64,000 nt of DNA from Sacculina carcini (Eukaryota; Arthropoda; Thecostraca; Sacculinidae). Location of the stretch: NCBI GenBank assembly GCA_916048095.2, contig OU696578.1, positions 6,796,287 through 6,860,286 on the forward strand, written 5' to 3'. How positions within the stretch are numbered: the first letter of the stretch is position 1; every line of letters begins with the position of its first letter. A program made the position numbers and the translations under genes. Positions 31,490 to 42,023 of the stretch are shown in pieces. The notes under the pieces were generated by a model. The model was not told where the DNA came from and searched no databases. It saw only the letters and a program-made list of their open reading frames with translations.

Positions 31490-33607
31490 ATGATTCCAAA
31501 CAATGATTGCCTCAAATTTGAAACCATAAAACCAGGCTATCATATCGATTCTGATGTTGACAGATACCTCAACACAATTAATACTCCTGAAACTGAGTAC
31601 GTTCTACCTGAAAAATTACCCAATCCAGACAATAAAACCATGACCATTTTAACTTTCAACATACGATCTATACCAAAAAACTTTCAACAATTTATAGACG
31701 AAATCATGGCGGGAAGTTCTCTGAGCCCTGAAATCGTGGGATTGAACGAAATCAGGCTGAACAAGGAATATTTACCGCTGTATGCATTACCGGGTTACAA
31801 CAGTTATTTTAATGAAAGAAATATTCATGGCGGTGGAGTGGCAATGTTTGTGAAAGATAGCTACAAATCGAAACAGGTGGCAGAGTATACAATATCCTCG
31901 TCTCACGCAGAAACTCTCTCTGTGCAAATAAAACACAATAATTATTGGACAATATGCATGTGTATATATAGACCTCCAAACGGAAAATTATCCAAATTCA
32001 ACGAAATAATTCAAGATATAATCGCTGACATTAATAGCTCCAAAAAGTACAGAAACATTGCTATATTTGGAGATTTCAACATTGATCTACTTAAATCAAC
32101 CGAAAACACAAATAACTTCATAAACATTATGTATTCAAACTATCTGTTTCCCACAATCACCAGACCAACCAGAGTAACAGATACCACAGCGACTTTGATT
32201 GACCACATTTGGACCACTGAGATGCAAGCAAACAGTAGAAACCTGATCATCGAGACCGACATAACGGATCATTGCCCAGTAGTCTCACAGTTCTGTAACT
32301 CCCTTATCAAGTCAGGATCAAAATTATGTTAGACGTAGGGTGTTGAGTGATGACAAATTGAATGGTTTTAATCAAATCATCCGATCAACTAATTGGGAAG
32401 ACGTCTTGAATTGTGAATGCGCTGACGAGGCTTTCGATATATTTTACTCCAAATTCAAAGAGACATTCGATATACAATTTCCACTGAAAATGCTGAAAAA
32501 CAAAACAAAGAACACAATAAGTCCACATATAACAGCATCACTAAAAAAGTGCATAACTGAGAAAAACAGACTAAAAACGTTATCAAAAAAGTGGCCAATT
32601 ACATACGGGGAAACATACAGGAAGTACCGAAATAAACTAGTTACCATACTCCGTGCTGCAAAGAATCAATACTATAAAAACAAACTCACCGAGAACAGGC
32701 ACGACCCGAAAAAACAATGGTCTATTCTAAATTTACTAATGGGTAGAAAACAGAACAAATCTCAAACAATCGAATTGCATCCGCCATGCGCGAACACAGC
32801 CGCAACCTTCAACACTCATTTCCTGAAAACCTCACTTGCAACTCCAGAAACACGTACTGATCACAGACGTTACTTGAAGCATCCAACCACATTCTCCATG
32901 TTTATGGAACCCACTACCGAAGCTGAGATCAACAGAGTGATTTCTTCAATGAAGTCCAACTCCCCCGGATACGACGACATTCCACCAAAACTGTTAGTAC
33001 GAACATCTCCTTACATATCCTTACCCCTATGCCATATAATAAATTTATCATTAAAGGACGGCTATTTCCCACGCCAAATGAAAACAGCAAGAGTTCTACC
33101 GGTACACAAATCAGGGGACAAAACCGCAGTCAATAACTATCGGCCAATATCAATTCTACCCGCATTCAGCAAAATTTTTGAATCTATCATTAACTCGAGA
33201 CCTACCTTGAAAAAAATGAACTGCTGATAACGCAGCAATTTGGGTTCAGAGAAAACCGATCCACAGAAAAAGCAATATTAAGTTTCGTTCATCAAGTATA
33301 CAAATGCTTAGAGGAAAAAAAGATATCCATGGGTATATTCATTGATCTGTCCAAGGCTTTTGACAGTCTTGATTACACCATTCTGTACGACAAATTGGAA
33401 AACCTGGGTATCAGAGGAGTTTGTTTAAAATTGATAAAAAGCTACCTGTGCGATAGGAAACAGTTCGTCGCATGCAATAATGAGGTGTCGCCGGCTCTTG
33501 CTATTCAAAATGGAGTTCCACAAGGCTCAATTCTCGGGCCAACGTTGTTCCTAATATTCATTAATGACATAATAAACGCCAGCGAGAAATTTCACTACAC
33601 CATTTAT
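31490..33607 (+). pseudogene. LINE-c ORF2: endonuclease and RT up to motif C
   Basis: Frame 31490-32332 is an AP endonuclease: MTILTFNIRSIPKNF, VGLNEIRL, IAIFGDFNIDLL and DITDHCPVV. A frame change at about 32333 leads to 32340-33227 (linker, then NYRPISILPAFSKIFE). Another near 33215 leads to 33329-33607 with MGIFIDLSKAFDSLDY (motif A), NGVPQGSILGPTLFLIF (motif B) and HYTIY, where the frame is cut. Motif C continues as ADDTTLLLKDDSL at 38215. The upstream peptide (31490-31640) is conserved-looking, but I cannot place a certain start codon. Confidence 0.88.
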
Positions 33608-33814
33608 CAGAAATCAGAAATGTATTGCCACTTTATACAACAAAGTATTGGCATGGATGAAAATATACATACAAATCACACAATGTACACACAAATGAAA
33701 ATGCAACATGAAAAAAAAATAAAAATAAAAACTTGGGCTCACAGCGGGATAAGACACACAAGAGTCACACAAAAACACGTATACAACAGAAAAACGAATG
33801 ATATCGGTGTGGGC

Positions 33815-36727
33815 TCATGAATCTATGTACACATCCAAAAGATGTTTATATAATTTGCTGCTGAAAGATTTATAGGAGCTGGAAGATTTAATTGAACGGG
33901 GAAGTTTATTGTACAGACGGGGGGCAATGTATTGGGAGGATTTGGAAGACCATGATGATTCGGAAACTGCTCGGGGTTCTAGAAGGGCGCTAGATGATCG
34001 AGTGTTAGTGTTGTGTGAGACTGGCACTACCAGCTCCTTCAGATAGGGTGGAGGATAGGGGGAGTTGATCAATTTGAAAGTGAGACAGCATATTTTGTGT
34101 TGGGTCATATATTTAAAAGGAAGCCATCTCAATGTTTTTAGGTGTCGAGAGGTAGGATGACGGGAAGGAAGTCTGAAAACAAAACGGCACGATTGGTTGA
34201 GAATAGATTGGAAGGAAGAAATGTCTTTTTTTGGTAGAGAATAGAACAAAGAGGAACAATAATTTAGATGGGGGAAAATAAAGGCATTAATTAGAGCAAT
34301 GGAGGAACGTTGATCTAGGTATTTACGCGACATATAGAGGTTACGTAGTATATAGCGACACTTTCGTAAAGTGATTTTAATGTGGTGAGAGAAGCTGAGT
34401 GAGGCATCAATATATACACCAAGACTTTTAACTTGTGGCAGTATTTTCAGTTGGTTCACTTGGAAATCCATACAAGGGGTTTGCAATAGTAGGAATTGGG
34501 TTTTAGAGTGGTTAATAACAAGTGATCTAGAGGAAGCCCAGGAATTGATAGCGTTGAATATGTTAGGAATATCGTTCTCGCGAAAAGCAGGTAAATATAT
34601 TTGTATATCGTCGGCAAAGAGGTGATAAGATAGAGACATGGATCGGAGGAGAGGACAAATGGAGTACATGAAAATGTTGAACAAAATGGGACCGAGGATA
34701 GATCCTTGAGGGACACCAGAAGTGATTGGATGTGAAGGGGACTCATCGGAATCAATTTGGACAGAAAAGCTACGGTCGGATAGGTAAGAAATGAACAGTG
34801 AAAGAGCAGAATCAGATATACCAAATGAACGAAGATCCTGGATGAGGACAGAATGATCAACTAAATCAAAAGCTGAGGAAAGGTCGATTAAAATAAGGAT
34901 AATTGGAGTTTTAGATGAAAACTGTTGGAGAACGTCATTTTGAATTTTGAGAAGAGCGGTTTCGGTGGATCTATGTTTGATAAAACCAGATTGAAATTGA
35001 TCGACAAAATTGTTATCCATGATATAATGCGATAATTGTTTGTAAATTGCAGCTTCAATAATTTTGGCTGAGAATGTTAGAAGGGAAATGGGGCGATAAT
35101 TTGCTGTAGAAAACGTGTCTAAATTAGGTTTTTTTAGTATAGGTTTGACAACCGCGTGTTTTGAAGCGAGGAATGAGCCTTGGAGGAAGGAACTGTTGAT
35201 GAGGTGGGTATAAAAAGGGGCTAATAAGTAAATACTTTTTGAAATCTTTCCATAGCAAATGGGATTTCGAGGGCATGACGAAGGTCTTGTTTTCCTTAGA
35301 ATTTGTAAGGTGTCGAATAAAGTTAATTGGTCGAATGACTGTAAAGGATTCACTGCACTTTTAACTACTGTGTGAGGTACTGGTGCTGGGGACGAGTTAA
35401 TTCCCAAAAGAGAAGAAGCCTTAGATATGAGGAAATTTGCAAACTCTTTCGCAGTGAATGAGGGAGATATACGAGTCTGTTTACCAATGAGTTTGTTTAG
35501 CAAGCACCACCGAGAACAAGAATGACTATTGGCGAGCAGATTTGAAACCCTATCAACTTTGAATTTCTCGAGAGATGATATATAGGCTCGACGATATGAG
35601 GTAAATGCTTCCCAGTCGGCATTGCAACGAGTTCGAGACCAAACCCGCTCAAGTTTGCGCAACTCCCTCCTAGATTGTATGATATTTTTTGGAAGATCTA
35701 GTTTTTTAGGGGAAGTCAAGGTTTTAATGTGTTTGATAGGAAAAAGCAAATCTCGGATAGCAGAAAGCCGCGAGTCTAAAAATGACTCCAGGAGTTCAGC
35801 AGGTACATTTAAGAAGCTAAGAGGCGGAAGGAACTGAGCGAAGTAAAATGAGAACGTGCCATGATCATACACCCGATAATCATGGAAGGAAAAAGTTTTG
35901 GAATCCGCCTGGATTGTAGGAGTTGAATGGAGAGTAGGTAAGGTAATCAATAACAGGGAGTGGTCGGAAATGTTTTGATCAGGTGGCAGAACCTGCACTA
36001 GGGGGTTACTAGTGTTGGGCATGAAGAGAGGAGAGGGAACGAGAACAACGTCTAGTGTGTGGCCAGATATATGCGTGGGACAATTTGGGAGTAGAGAAAG
36101 TGCATAAGAATCTATAAGAGATAGGAATCTGTGGGTCGATGGAGTTGGAGGGGACACATTTGTCCAGAAATTAAAGTCCCCTAAGATAGCGAAAGAATCA
36201 GAGAATGTCGCAGTCAAATTCTCAATGAGTGCAGAGAACTCATCGAAGAAAGCAGGCAATGTCCCTGCGTGATTATGCCTGTAGACAATAGAAATACAAA
36301 ATATTTTGCCATAGGAGTAATGTGTGACTAGGGATAAGTATTCAAAGGATATGGGAACAAATGTGAGTGTTTGATGTTTGCGGGCAGAGTAAGGTTTGCG
36401 AAAAACTATACCAACACCACCGCCTTTGGAGTGATGTGACGAGGAAGACCTCGACGCGTGCAAAAAAGAGTATGAGGAAGGTAAAGCCGCCAGGAAAGAG
36501 TTACATTCCAGATCTTGTAGCCAAGTTTCCGTGAGGCAAAGGAAGTCTAGGTCATATCTTGAAAGGAGATCAGTGAGGTAAGAAACCTTATTCCTGGCCG
36601 ATCGAATGTTGAGAAGGCCAATTTGTGGCTTAATTTCCCATTCAGGGACACCAGGAATAATTGAAGTGACGGAAGGAAAGGTGGTGCGAGGGCTCACTGG
36701 GATCAAAGCATTCAGAATCAGTTTTTT
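33815..36727 (-). CDS. LINE-d ORF2: endonuclease-reverse transcriptase
   Basis: The frame is open from upstream of the ORF1 stop to 33815, about 963 residues counted from 36706, where there is no ATG. Domains: AP endonuclease (IGLLNIRSARNK, CLTETWL, FAILGDFNFWTN, NISDHSLLLI), then RT with TANYRPISLLTFSAKI, IILILIDLSSAFDLVD, SGVPQGSILGPILFNIF and YHLFADDIQIYL (FADD 34607-34618), a thumb and a C-terminal region ending KLYKHLLDVYIDS. All catalytic residues I can check are present. Entry may be by -1 frameshifting at 36721-36727. It nicks target DNA and copies the LINE RNA in place. Confidence 0.92.
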   Translation of the reverse strand, partial: KKLILNALIPVSPRTTFPSVTSIIPGVPEWEIKPQIGLLNIRSARNKVSYLTDLLSRYDLDFLCLTETWLQDLECNSFLAALPSSYSFLHASRSSSSHHSKGGGVGIVFRKPYSARKHQTLTFVPISFEYLSLVTHYSYGKIFCISIVYRHNHAGTLPAFFDEFSALIENLTATFSDSFAILGDFNFWTNVSPPTPSTHRFLSLIDSYALSLLPNCPTHISGHTLDVVLVPSPLFMPNTSNPLVQVLPPDQNISDHSLLLITLPTLHSTPTIQADSKTFSFHDYRVYDHGTFSFYFAQFLPPLSFLNVPAELLESFLDSRLSAIRDLLFPIKHIKTLTSPKKLDLPKNIIQSRRELRKLERVWSRTRCNADWEAFTSYRRAYISSLEKFKVDRVSNLLANSHSCSRWCLLNKLIGKQTRISPSFTAKEFANFLISKASSLLGINSSPAPVPHTVVKSAVNPLQSFDQLTLFDTLQILRKTRPSSCPRNPICYGKISKSIYLLAPFYTHLINSSFLQGSFLASKHAVVKPILKKPNLDTFSTANYRPISLLTFSAKIIEAAIYKQLSHYIMDNNFVDQFQSGFIKHRSTETALLKIQNDVLQQFSSKTPIILILIDLSSAFDLVDHSVLIQDLRSFGISDSALSLFISYLSDRSFSVQIDSDESPSHPITSGVPQGSILGPILFNIFMYSICPLLRSMSLSYHLFADDIQIYLPAFRENDIPNIFNAINSWASSRSLVINHSKTQFLLLQTPCMDFQVNQLKILPQVKSLGVYIDASLSFSHHIKITLRKCRYILRNLYMSRKYLDQRSSIALINAFIFPHLNYCSSLFYSLPKKDISSFQSILNQSCRFVFRLPSRHPTSRHLKTLRWLPFKYMTQHKICCLTFKLINSPYPPPYLKELVVPVSHNTNTRSSSALLEPRAVSESSWSSKSSQYIAPRLYNKLPRSIKSSSSYKSFSSKLYKHLLDVYIDS
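36721..36727 (-). promoter_or_regulatory. A AAA AAC heptamer at the ORF1 stop of LINE-d
   Basis: In the ORF1 frame the minus strand reads tcA AAA AAC TGA. A -1 slip gives AAA AAA CTG ATT and enters the ORF2 frame, which is open there (KKLILNALIPV). ORF2 has no ATG nearby. I did not identify a clear downstream stem. Confidence 0.55.
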
Positions 36728-37539
36728 GAATCCTCAGTACGTTGTTTCAAGTCAACAATGGCGTCAACAAATGAAGGGCAAGATAGCGAGAAGGCGGAGT
36801 GGTGAGACATCAACCCTGCTAAACTACATCTGTAGCATTTTGGGTTGCCACGATCATGACATTGGGAAGAAGGATGTGTGCCGGCACAGTGACCGCACCT
36901 AGGGGAGGATGGTCTGGAGCGACACTTGGAAGCACTGTGACCCAGGCCTAGGCACGATTTACAACAAGAAATCCAGTATCTAGAGTGTACAGGGAGACAT
37001 GAAAGGTGGGCGTATACTCTGTCCCCAAGGACGCGTATGGCATCTCGACAAATGGGGGTCACGGCAAAAACAGCACAGCGCGAATTAGACTTAGCGAAAG
37101 TGAAGAACAAGAACTTCATGCTTCCATCCTCTATGAACGGGGAGAGCGACGGATTTTTGGCGGATATTGATTCAACAAGAGCATTGGAAGACAAACTAGG
37201 AGGAATGTTGGGAATAGTGATCTTAGGCGTAATAGGGGCTCGAGAAGGCTGTGATATGTCGGAATTTGGGAAAGATTTCGACAAGGAATTCATGGTCAAT
37301 GCCACACCGGAGGCGGAGTCGCATTTGATCACAAATGCTGTCTCAGTTTTTGAGACACCCCTAATAGGGATATTGGATAGGGCAGACGCAATTTGCTCGC
37401 TTGACACAGAATCAGATTTCAGAATGCATGAGTACGATGCATTTATCTTCGGAGCCAAACCACCCACCGCAGACAAATTACCGTTATGACCATCACAAAA
37501 TGTTTTGCGGGTAGTGACGGCAGAGGTTACAGTACTTGC

Positions 37540-37860
37540 AGGCGCAGGTGCAGCAGTGGCGTCGACAGCAGCAGCAGTGGCGGCGACAGCAGCAGTGGCG
37601 GTGACAGCAGCAGTGGCGTCGACAGGAGCAGCAGTGGCGTCGACAGGAGCAGCAGTGGCGGCGACAGCAGCAGTGGCGTCCACAGGAGCAGCAGTGGCGG
37701 AGACAGGAGCAGTGGCGGCGACAGGATCAGCAGTGGCGGCGACAGGATCAGCAGTGGCGGTGACAGGATCAGCGGTGGCGGTGACAGGAGCAGCAGTGGC
37801 GGCGACAGGAGCAGTGGCGGCGACAGGATCATCAGTGGCGGCGACAGGAGGTATATTGGT
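37540..37860 (-). repeat. in-frame minisatellite in LINE-d ORF1
   Basis: Imperfect 15- to 24-bp units (GTGGCGGCGACAGGATCAGC-like on the plus strand), all multiples of three, encode alternating Pro-Val-Ala-Ala-Thr-Ala-Asp blocks. Confidence 0.85.
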
Positions 37861-38212
37861 GGCGTTATCAAGTGAATCCATAAACTCAGCCCTCAGTGCA
37901 GCAACACCTGTGGATATCTTGGTGTCAATTTGTTTTTAGAGAGATGGACTCAAGTCAGTGATGAGGCCACCGTCAGAAGATCTTGTGAATGGGCGATGAT
38001 TGTCAGCAATCAAGGATAACTTTTCATGGCAATCCATGCAGTGCCAACGGAGTGAAGATTTTGCGATTTGTCGCAGCAAACCTGCTGAGACATTGATGCA
38101 CTTTTTGTGCAGGTGCTGCCCACAGAGTCCACACGAAATATCGCTGGACGGTGTGTTGCACACCGAACAATCAGCGTTCGTCATTACAGGCATGGTGGAG
38201 TGGACGAATAGA

Positions 38213-38582
38213 ATGCAGACGACACCACTCTGCTACTAAAAGATGACTCACTGGACAAGCTGCACACCACTTTAACTGAGGAATTGGAAAAAATTAATAG
38301 ATGGGTACAAGACAATAAGTTAAAAATAAACACCAGTAAAACAAAATGTGTTTTATTCAAGAACAGATCACTTCAATTTGACTTTCCAGCAATATCTATC
38401 AACGGAGAACCTATATCTATGGTAAAACATACCAAATTCCTTGGATTATACATCGACGAAAATTTAAATTGGAGACATCAAATTGAGGAAGTGGACAGCA
38501 AACTCTCAAAAATAACTGGTATATTTTATCGCACAAGACACAATATATCTGCAGACTTAATGATGAACCTGTACTATTCACT
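38213..38582 (+). pseudogene. LINE-c ORF2, RT motif C and thumb
   Basis: The frame resumes with ADDTTLLLKDDSLDKL, EELEKINRWVQDNKLKIN, TKFLGLYIDENLNWRHQI and ends NLYYSL at the CACT target of LTR-9. It continues at 43093. Confidence 0.88.
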
Positions 38583-38782
38583 TGTAGGAACGCCTACAGT
38601 AACGAATTATTAACACACACGAGCTGCAACGAACAACTGGTGTATTTACAGAAGCACGATGTGTTGTTGTCTTTACACCTTCACATTTGGCGCACACAAG
38701 GTCTAACAATAAAACAGAAACAATATAACAATTGCATGATATTTAACTATTAAATAAATAGAAATAACAGACGGCGGCCACA
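38583..38782 (-). repeat. 3' LTR of LTR-9
   Basis: TGTGGCCGCC...TTCCTACA on the minus strand; 200 bp, no differences seen against the 5' copy. Confidence 0.95.
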
Positions 38783-38807
38783 GCCCCCTTCAGGTGCAAG
38801 GCACCGA

Positions 38808-41800
38808 TTACCGATAGCGTCTGGGGACGCGAACCAGTCGGGCGCGCCGTGACCACACAATTCTGTCTGGACACTGTGTGAGAGATGGTTCAGCTGGAAT
38901 GGGAGGTGTCTGAGTCGTTGAAGTGGCTGCTGGTGTTCCGTTCGGAAGAGCCGATGCCGAAGCAGGAGAGGGCGCGTCACTGTTCTCCGAGAATGCTGGT
39001 TTCAGCCGGTCAAGGGCGACGGTGTCTATTCTTCCGTTGATGTCCAGGACAAAAGCTTTGTCACCCCGCTTGATTACAGCATATGGACCACGGTAAGGTG
39101 GTGTCAAAGGCGGGCGTACAGCATCGACTCGGACAAATACGTGTGTCGCTGTTTTCAGCGGCTGCGAGACAAATGGGCGTTCGGCGTCAGAACTCCGATG
39201 CCAGGATGTTGGTGTCGGTCGCAGCTTGGAGATGGCAGTTGCCAGTTGTCGAGCAGTCTCACAAGCCGGCGCTGGAGTCGTTTGAGAGAAGAACTGGCCC
39301 GGCAGACGCATTTTCTCTCCCAAGACAAGCTCTGCTGAAGACGAGTTGATGTCTGGTTTGTAAGAAGCTCGCATGCCCATCAGCACAACAGGTAAAGCGA
39401 TGAGCCAGTTTGTGGACCTCTCCAGTGCAGCGGTGAGAGACGCCTTCAATTGACGATGTATCCGCTCCACCAATCCGTTCTGCTGAGGAGAATACGCGCA
39501 TGTTGTTTTGTGAGCCACTCCCAGGATGGACCAGAACTCTGACCACAGATCAGATACGAACTGTCGTCCGCGATCTGATGTGATGCACAAGCACATGCCG
39601 AAACGTGAAGTCCATTCCAGCAGTGCACGTGCGCACGAAGCAGCCGATGCGTCCGTCATTGGCACAGCATCCGGGTAGCGTGTGTACCTGTCGACGATAG
39701 TAAACAGGTAATGGTACCCGTTTGCTTCAGGAAGCGGACCGACGATGTCAACGTGCAGGGCCTCAAATCGGCCGGACGGTGTGGCAGGACGACGCAGAGC
39801 CGAGCGCTGATGACGACCGACCTTGCACTGCTGACAAGGGGCACAGTTCTTCGCCCAGGTTGAAACCTTTGATCCGATGCGTTTGAAAACAAAGCGCTCG
39901 GAAATCAAGCGACGTGTTGCTCGTGCACTAGGATGGTGCATGTTGTGAAATGAACAGAAGATATCGTGCTGGAGCGACTCAGGTACAAGAGGACGATCAA
40001 CACCATTAGACACGTCAACTAGCAGGCCACCCGGGACACCCTCGACCTCTCGACGTTCAACACAAAGCGACGGGGAGGCGGCGAGTTCAGAAACGTCCGC
40101 GGCACCTTGCTGCGCGATGGCGATCTTTCTGATGTCCAGACCTTGCTGAGCGACGACATCAAGCTGTGAGACCTGGTGTTCCGTGACGAAGACCGGTGGT
40201 CGACTCAGGTAATCAGACACCGCGTTGTCTCGGCCGCTAATGTGTCTGATGTCGGTGGAGAATTCACTGATGAAAGCCAGTTGACGCTGTACACGTGCCG
40301 AACGCTCGGACATGCTCGTGAACGCGTGCGTCAACGGCTTGTGATCCGTCCACAGCTGCAGTTCTGGACGACCTTCAAGCAAATGCCTGAAACGCTTCAA
40401 GACGCTGAAAATGGCAAACAGCTCCTTGTCTCCTGTGCACCATCTCAGCTGGGCACCGGCCAACACACGAGAATGGTATGCCAGAGGCACCCATCTGCCT
40501 TCCTGCAGCTGCAAAATGACCGCGCCGACGGCGTGGTCCGATGCGTCCGCGACGACCTTTGTGATGGCGTCGTGTCGAGGGTACGCAAGCTGGGATACGG
40601 CGGCCAGCGCAGATTTGGATTTCTCGAAGGCTGCCGTTTGGCGCGGACCCCAGGAAAACCCGCGCTTCGCGTTCGCCGTGTCATGAAGTGGCTGCAGAAT
40701 CGACGCCAGATTAGGGATGAACCGATGAAAGAAGTTCACCATGCCGAGGTATTTTCTGCAATCCGCTGGATCTCGTGGCGGCGGCATGGACAGCAAATCC
40801 TCCACTTTGTCGGGAAGAGGTGCAATGCCACGGGCGGACACCTCCATGCCAACGAAGCGGACCTTGCTGACGCCAAAAACACACTTCTCCGGTTTGACAG
40901 CCAACCCAGCTTTGCTCAGACGGCGAAAAAGCTCCTGCAAGTCCCTGCGGTGAGTTGCAGCATCGGGCGAGTAGATGAGAATGTCGTCTAGGTAACAGTA
41001 CACCCGCGGCATTCCCCTGAGAACCGTGTCCATCAACCTCTGAAACGTCTGTGCCGCGTTGCAGAGACCGAAGGGCATGCGGGTGTACTGAAACAGCCCG
41101 AAGGGAGTGGTAATGGCTGTCTTATCTTGGTCGTCTTTATGCACAGGAACCTGAGCAAATGCTCTTGGCAGATCGACTGTGCTGAAAATGGTGGCACCTG
41201 AGAGACGATCAGCGAAGGTCTGCATGTGCGGCACAGGATATCTGTCTGGGACAGTGATGGCGTTGAGGCGTTCGTAACACCCAACCATTCTGAACGAAGC
41301 GCCACCATCCTTCTGGACCAGGTGGATTGGGCTCGACCATGAAGAAGATGATGGTACCAGGATGCCACGTTCCACTAGCTCATCGAGCTCCCGCTTGGCG
41401 GCCGCTAGCTTGGCCGGCATGAGACGTCGTGGTCTAGCAAACACCGGGTTGCCGCGAGTGATGATGCGGTGTTTCACACCGGGTACGGATACCACAGGAA
41501 ACCCTGTTGGCGGAACTGTGAGTTTCAAAAACTCGCTCGACCGACGAACATCAGCAAACCCTTCGCCGTCCTGCTCTCGTCGCTGGACGGTGCTGACATG
41601 AACTATGACTGGATACCGGTCGGTGTGTTGAGGTGAACTGCTGGTTGACAAAAATGTGGCGCTGTCGATCAGCCGATGTTTTGTCATATCGACCATGAGG
41701 CCGAATTCCCGCAAAAAGTCAGCACCGAGGATTGGAGTCGGAACTGCCGCCACAAAAAAACCAAACGAGTACACTCGGCCAAGACCTAAGTCTACATCCA

Positions 41801-42023
41801 CACGGTGGTTTACCTTGTAGACAGATATGGAGGTACCATTGGCGGCGCGGAGTACCGGCTGACTCAATGCGGCTGAACATCCCGAGGGGGCCGGCAGTAA
41901 CGACACCTCCGACCCGCTGTCCACCAGATATCTACGGCCTGTGAGATCCGTAACGAATAAAAGACGGCACTTCTTACGGCAGTCGTGGGCCGTCATTACC
42001 GCCGGCTGCCGCTGTCGTTTCCC
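38808..42023 (-). CDS. LTR-9 pol: protease, RT, RNase H, integrase
   Basis: Translation should enter at the GGGAAAC site (GKRQRQPAVMT). The protease has RYLVDSGSEVSLL (DSG). RT: SFRMVGCYERLNAI, FSTVDLPRAFAQV, CYLDDILIYS (YLDD 40984-40995), KYLGMVNFFHRF. RNase H: VVADASDHAVGAV, LQLWTDHKPLTHAF. Integrase: NMHHPSARATRRL...CAPCQQC finger, LHVDIVGPLPE, ITSDRGRQFVSD, PQQNGLVERIHRQ and a C-terminal PPYRGPYAVI. No stop or shift is visible. Downstream of 38808 lie only the polypurine tract and LTR. Confidence 0.94.
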   Translation of the reverse strand, partial: GKRQRQPAVMTAHDCRKKCRLLFVTDLTGRRYLVDSGSEVSLLPAPSGCSAALSQPVLRAANGTSISVYKVNHRVDVDLGLGRVYSFGFFVAAVPTPILGADFLREFGLMVDMTKHRLIDSATFLSTSSSPQHTDRYPVIVHVSTVQRREQDGEGFADVRRSSEFLKLTVPPTGFPVVSVPGVKHRIITRGNPVFARPRRLMPAKLAAAKRELDELVERGILVPSSSSWSSPIHLVQKDGGASFRMVGCYERLNAITVPDRYPVPHMQTFADRLSGATIFSTVDLPRAFAQVPVHKDDQDKTAITTPFGLFQYTRMPFGLCNAAQTFQRLMDTVLRGMPRVYCYLDDILIYSPDAATHRRDLQELFRRLSKAGLAVKPEKCVFGVSKVRFVGMEVSARGIAPLPDKVEDLLSMPPPRDPADCRKYLGMVNFFHRFIPNLASILQPLHDTANAKRGFSWGPRQTAAFEKSKSALAAVSQLAYPRHDAITKVVADASDHAVGAVILQLQEGRWVPLAYHSRVLAGAQLRWCTGDKELFAIFSVLKRFRHLLEGRPELQLWTDHKPLTHAFTSMSERSARVQRQLAFISEFSTDIRHISGRDNAVSDYLSRPPVFVTEHQVSQLDVVAQQGLDIRKIAIAQQGAADVSELAASPSLCVERREVEGVPGGLLVDVSNGVDRPLVPESLQHDIFCSFHNMHHPSARATRRLISERFVFKRIGSKVSTWAKNCAPCQQCKVGRHQRSALRRPATPSGRFEALHVDIVGPLPEANGYHYLFTIVDRYTRYPDAVPMTDASAASCARALLEWTSRFGMCLCITSDRGRQFVSDLWSEFWSILGVAHKTTCAYSPQQNGLVERIHRQLKASLTAALERSTNWLIALPVVLMGMRASYKPDINSSSAELVLGEKMRLPGQFFSQTTPAPACETARQLATAISKLRPTPTSWHRSSDAERPFVSQPLKTATHVFVRVDAVRPPLTPPYRGPYAVIKRGDKAFVLDINGRIDTVALDRLKPAFSENSDAPSPASASALPNGTPAATSTTQTPPIPAEPSLTQCPDRIVWSRRARLVRVPRRYR
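41977..42023 (-). promoter_or_regulatory. -1 ribosomal frameshift signal between LTR-9 gag and pol
   Basis: Gag frame ccG GGA AAC gac on the minus strand (heptamer 42017-42023). Five bases on, CGGCAG (42006-42011) can pair with CTGCCG (41977-41982) across a 23-base loop. The -1 frame continues as pol; Gag stops 21 bases after the heptamer. Confidence 0.75.

Larger units (their letters stand above)
30781..33607 (+). mobile_element. LINE-c: CR1/L2-like LINE, 5' segment
   Basis: The first of four pieces of one LINE (others 38213-38582, 43093-43459, 44026-44456). The leader has two copies of a 66-bp unit (from about 30807 and 30873; GAAAGTAGTGAACGCAAGC). ORF2 starts at 31490. The piece ends at 33607 inside the YADD codons of RT where LINE-d is inserted. 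Pieces rejoin in sequence when the inserts are removed. Confidence 0.85.
36718..38193 (-). pseudogene. LINE-d ORF1: PHD finger, Ala-Thr repeats, zinc knuckles; one stop
   Basis: The ATG at 38193 follows a good context (CCACC). Residues 9-55 form a PHD-like C4-H-C3 finger (CSVCNTP...CGLCGQHLHKKC...WHCMDC). One in-frame TAA (37936-37938) follows DLSPSL; the same frame then gives QIDTKISTGVAALRAEF, a run of PVAATAD/APVDATA-type repeats (37540-37860) and a C-terminal cluster CCKSCLGLGHSASKC, CGHCAGTHPSSQC and CYRCSLAGLMSHH. It ends EDSKN at the frameshift heptamer. PHD fingers are known in CR1-group ORF1 proteins; the usual role is RNA binding. Confidence 0.85.
33608..38212 (-). mobile_element. 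LINE-d: CR1/L2-like LINE with long intact ORF2
   Basis: Inserted on the minus strand in LINE-c. The 3' end (left) terminates in a short repeated tail (TTTCTGATTTCTGA on the minus strand), a form seen in CR1/L2 LINEs. The 5' end lies only about 19 bases before the ORF1 ATG at 38193, so the leader is short or truncated. ORF1 has a PHD-like finger, a repeat-rich linker and CCHC motifs; ORF2 of about 963 codons is open throughout. ORF1 has a single TAA. I see no clear target duplication. Confidence 0.9.
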
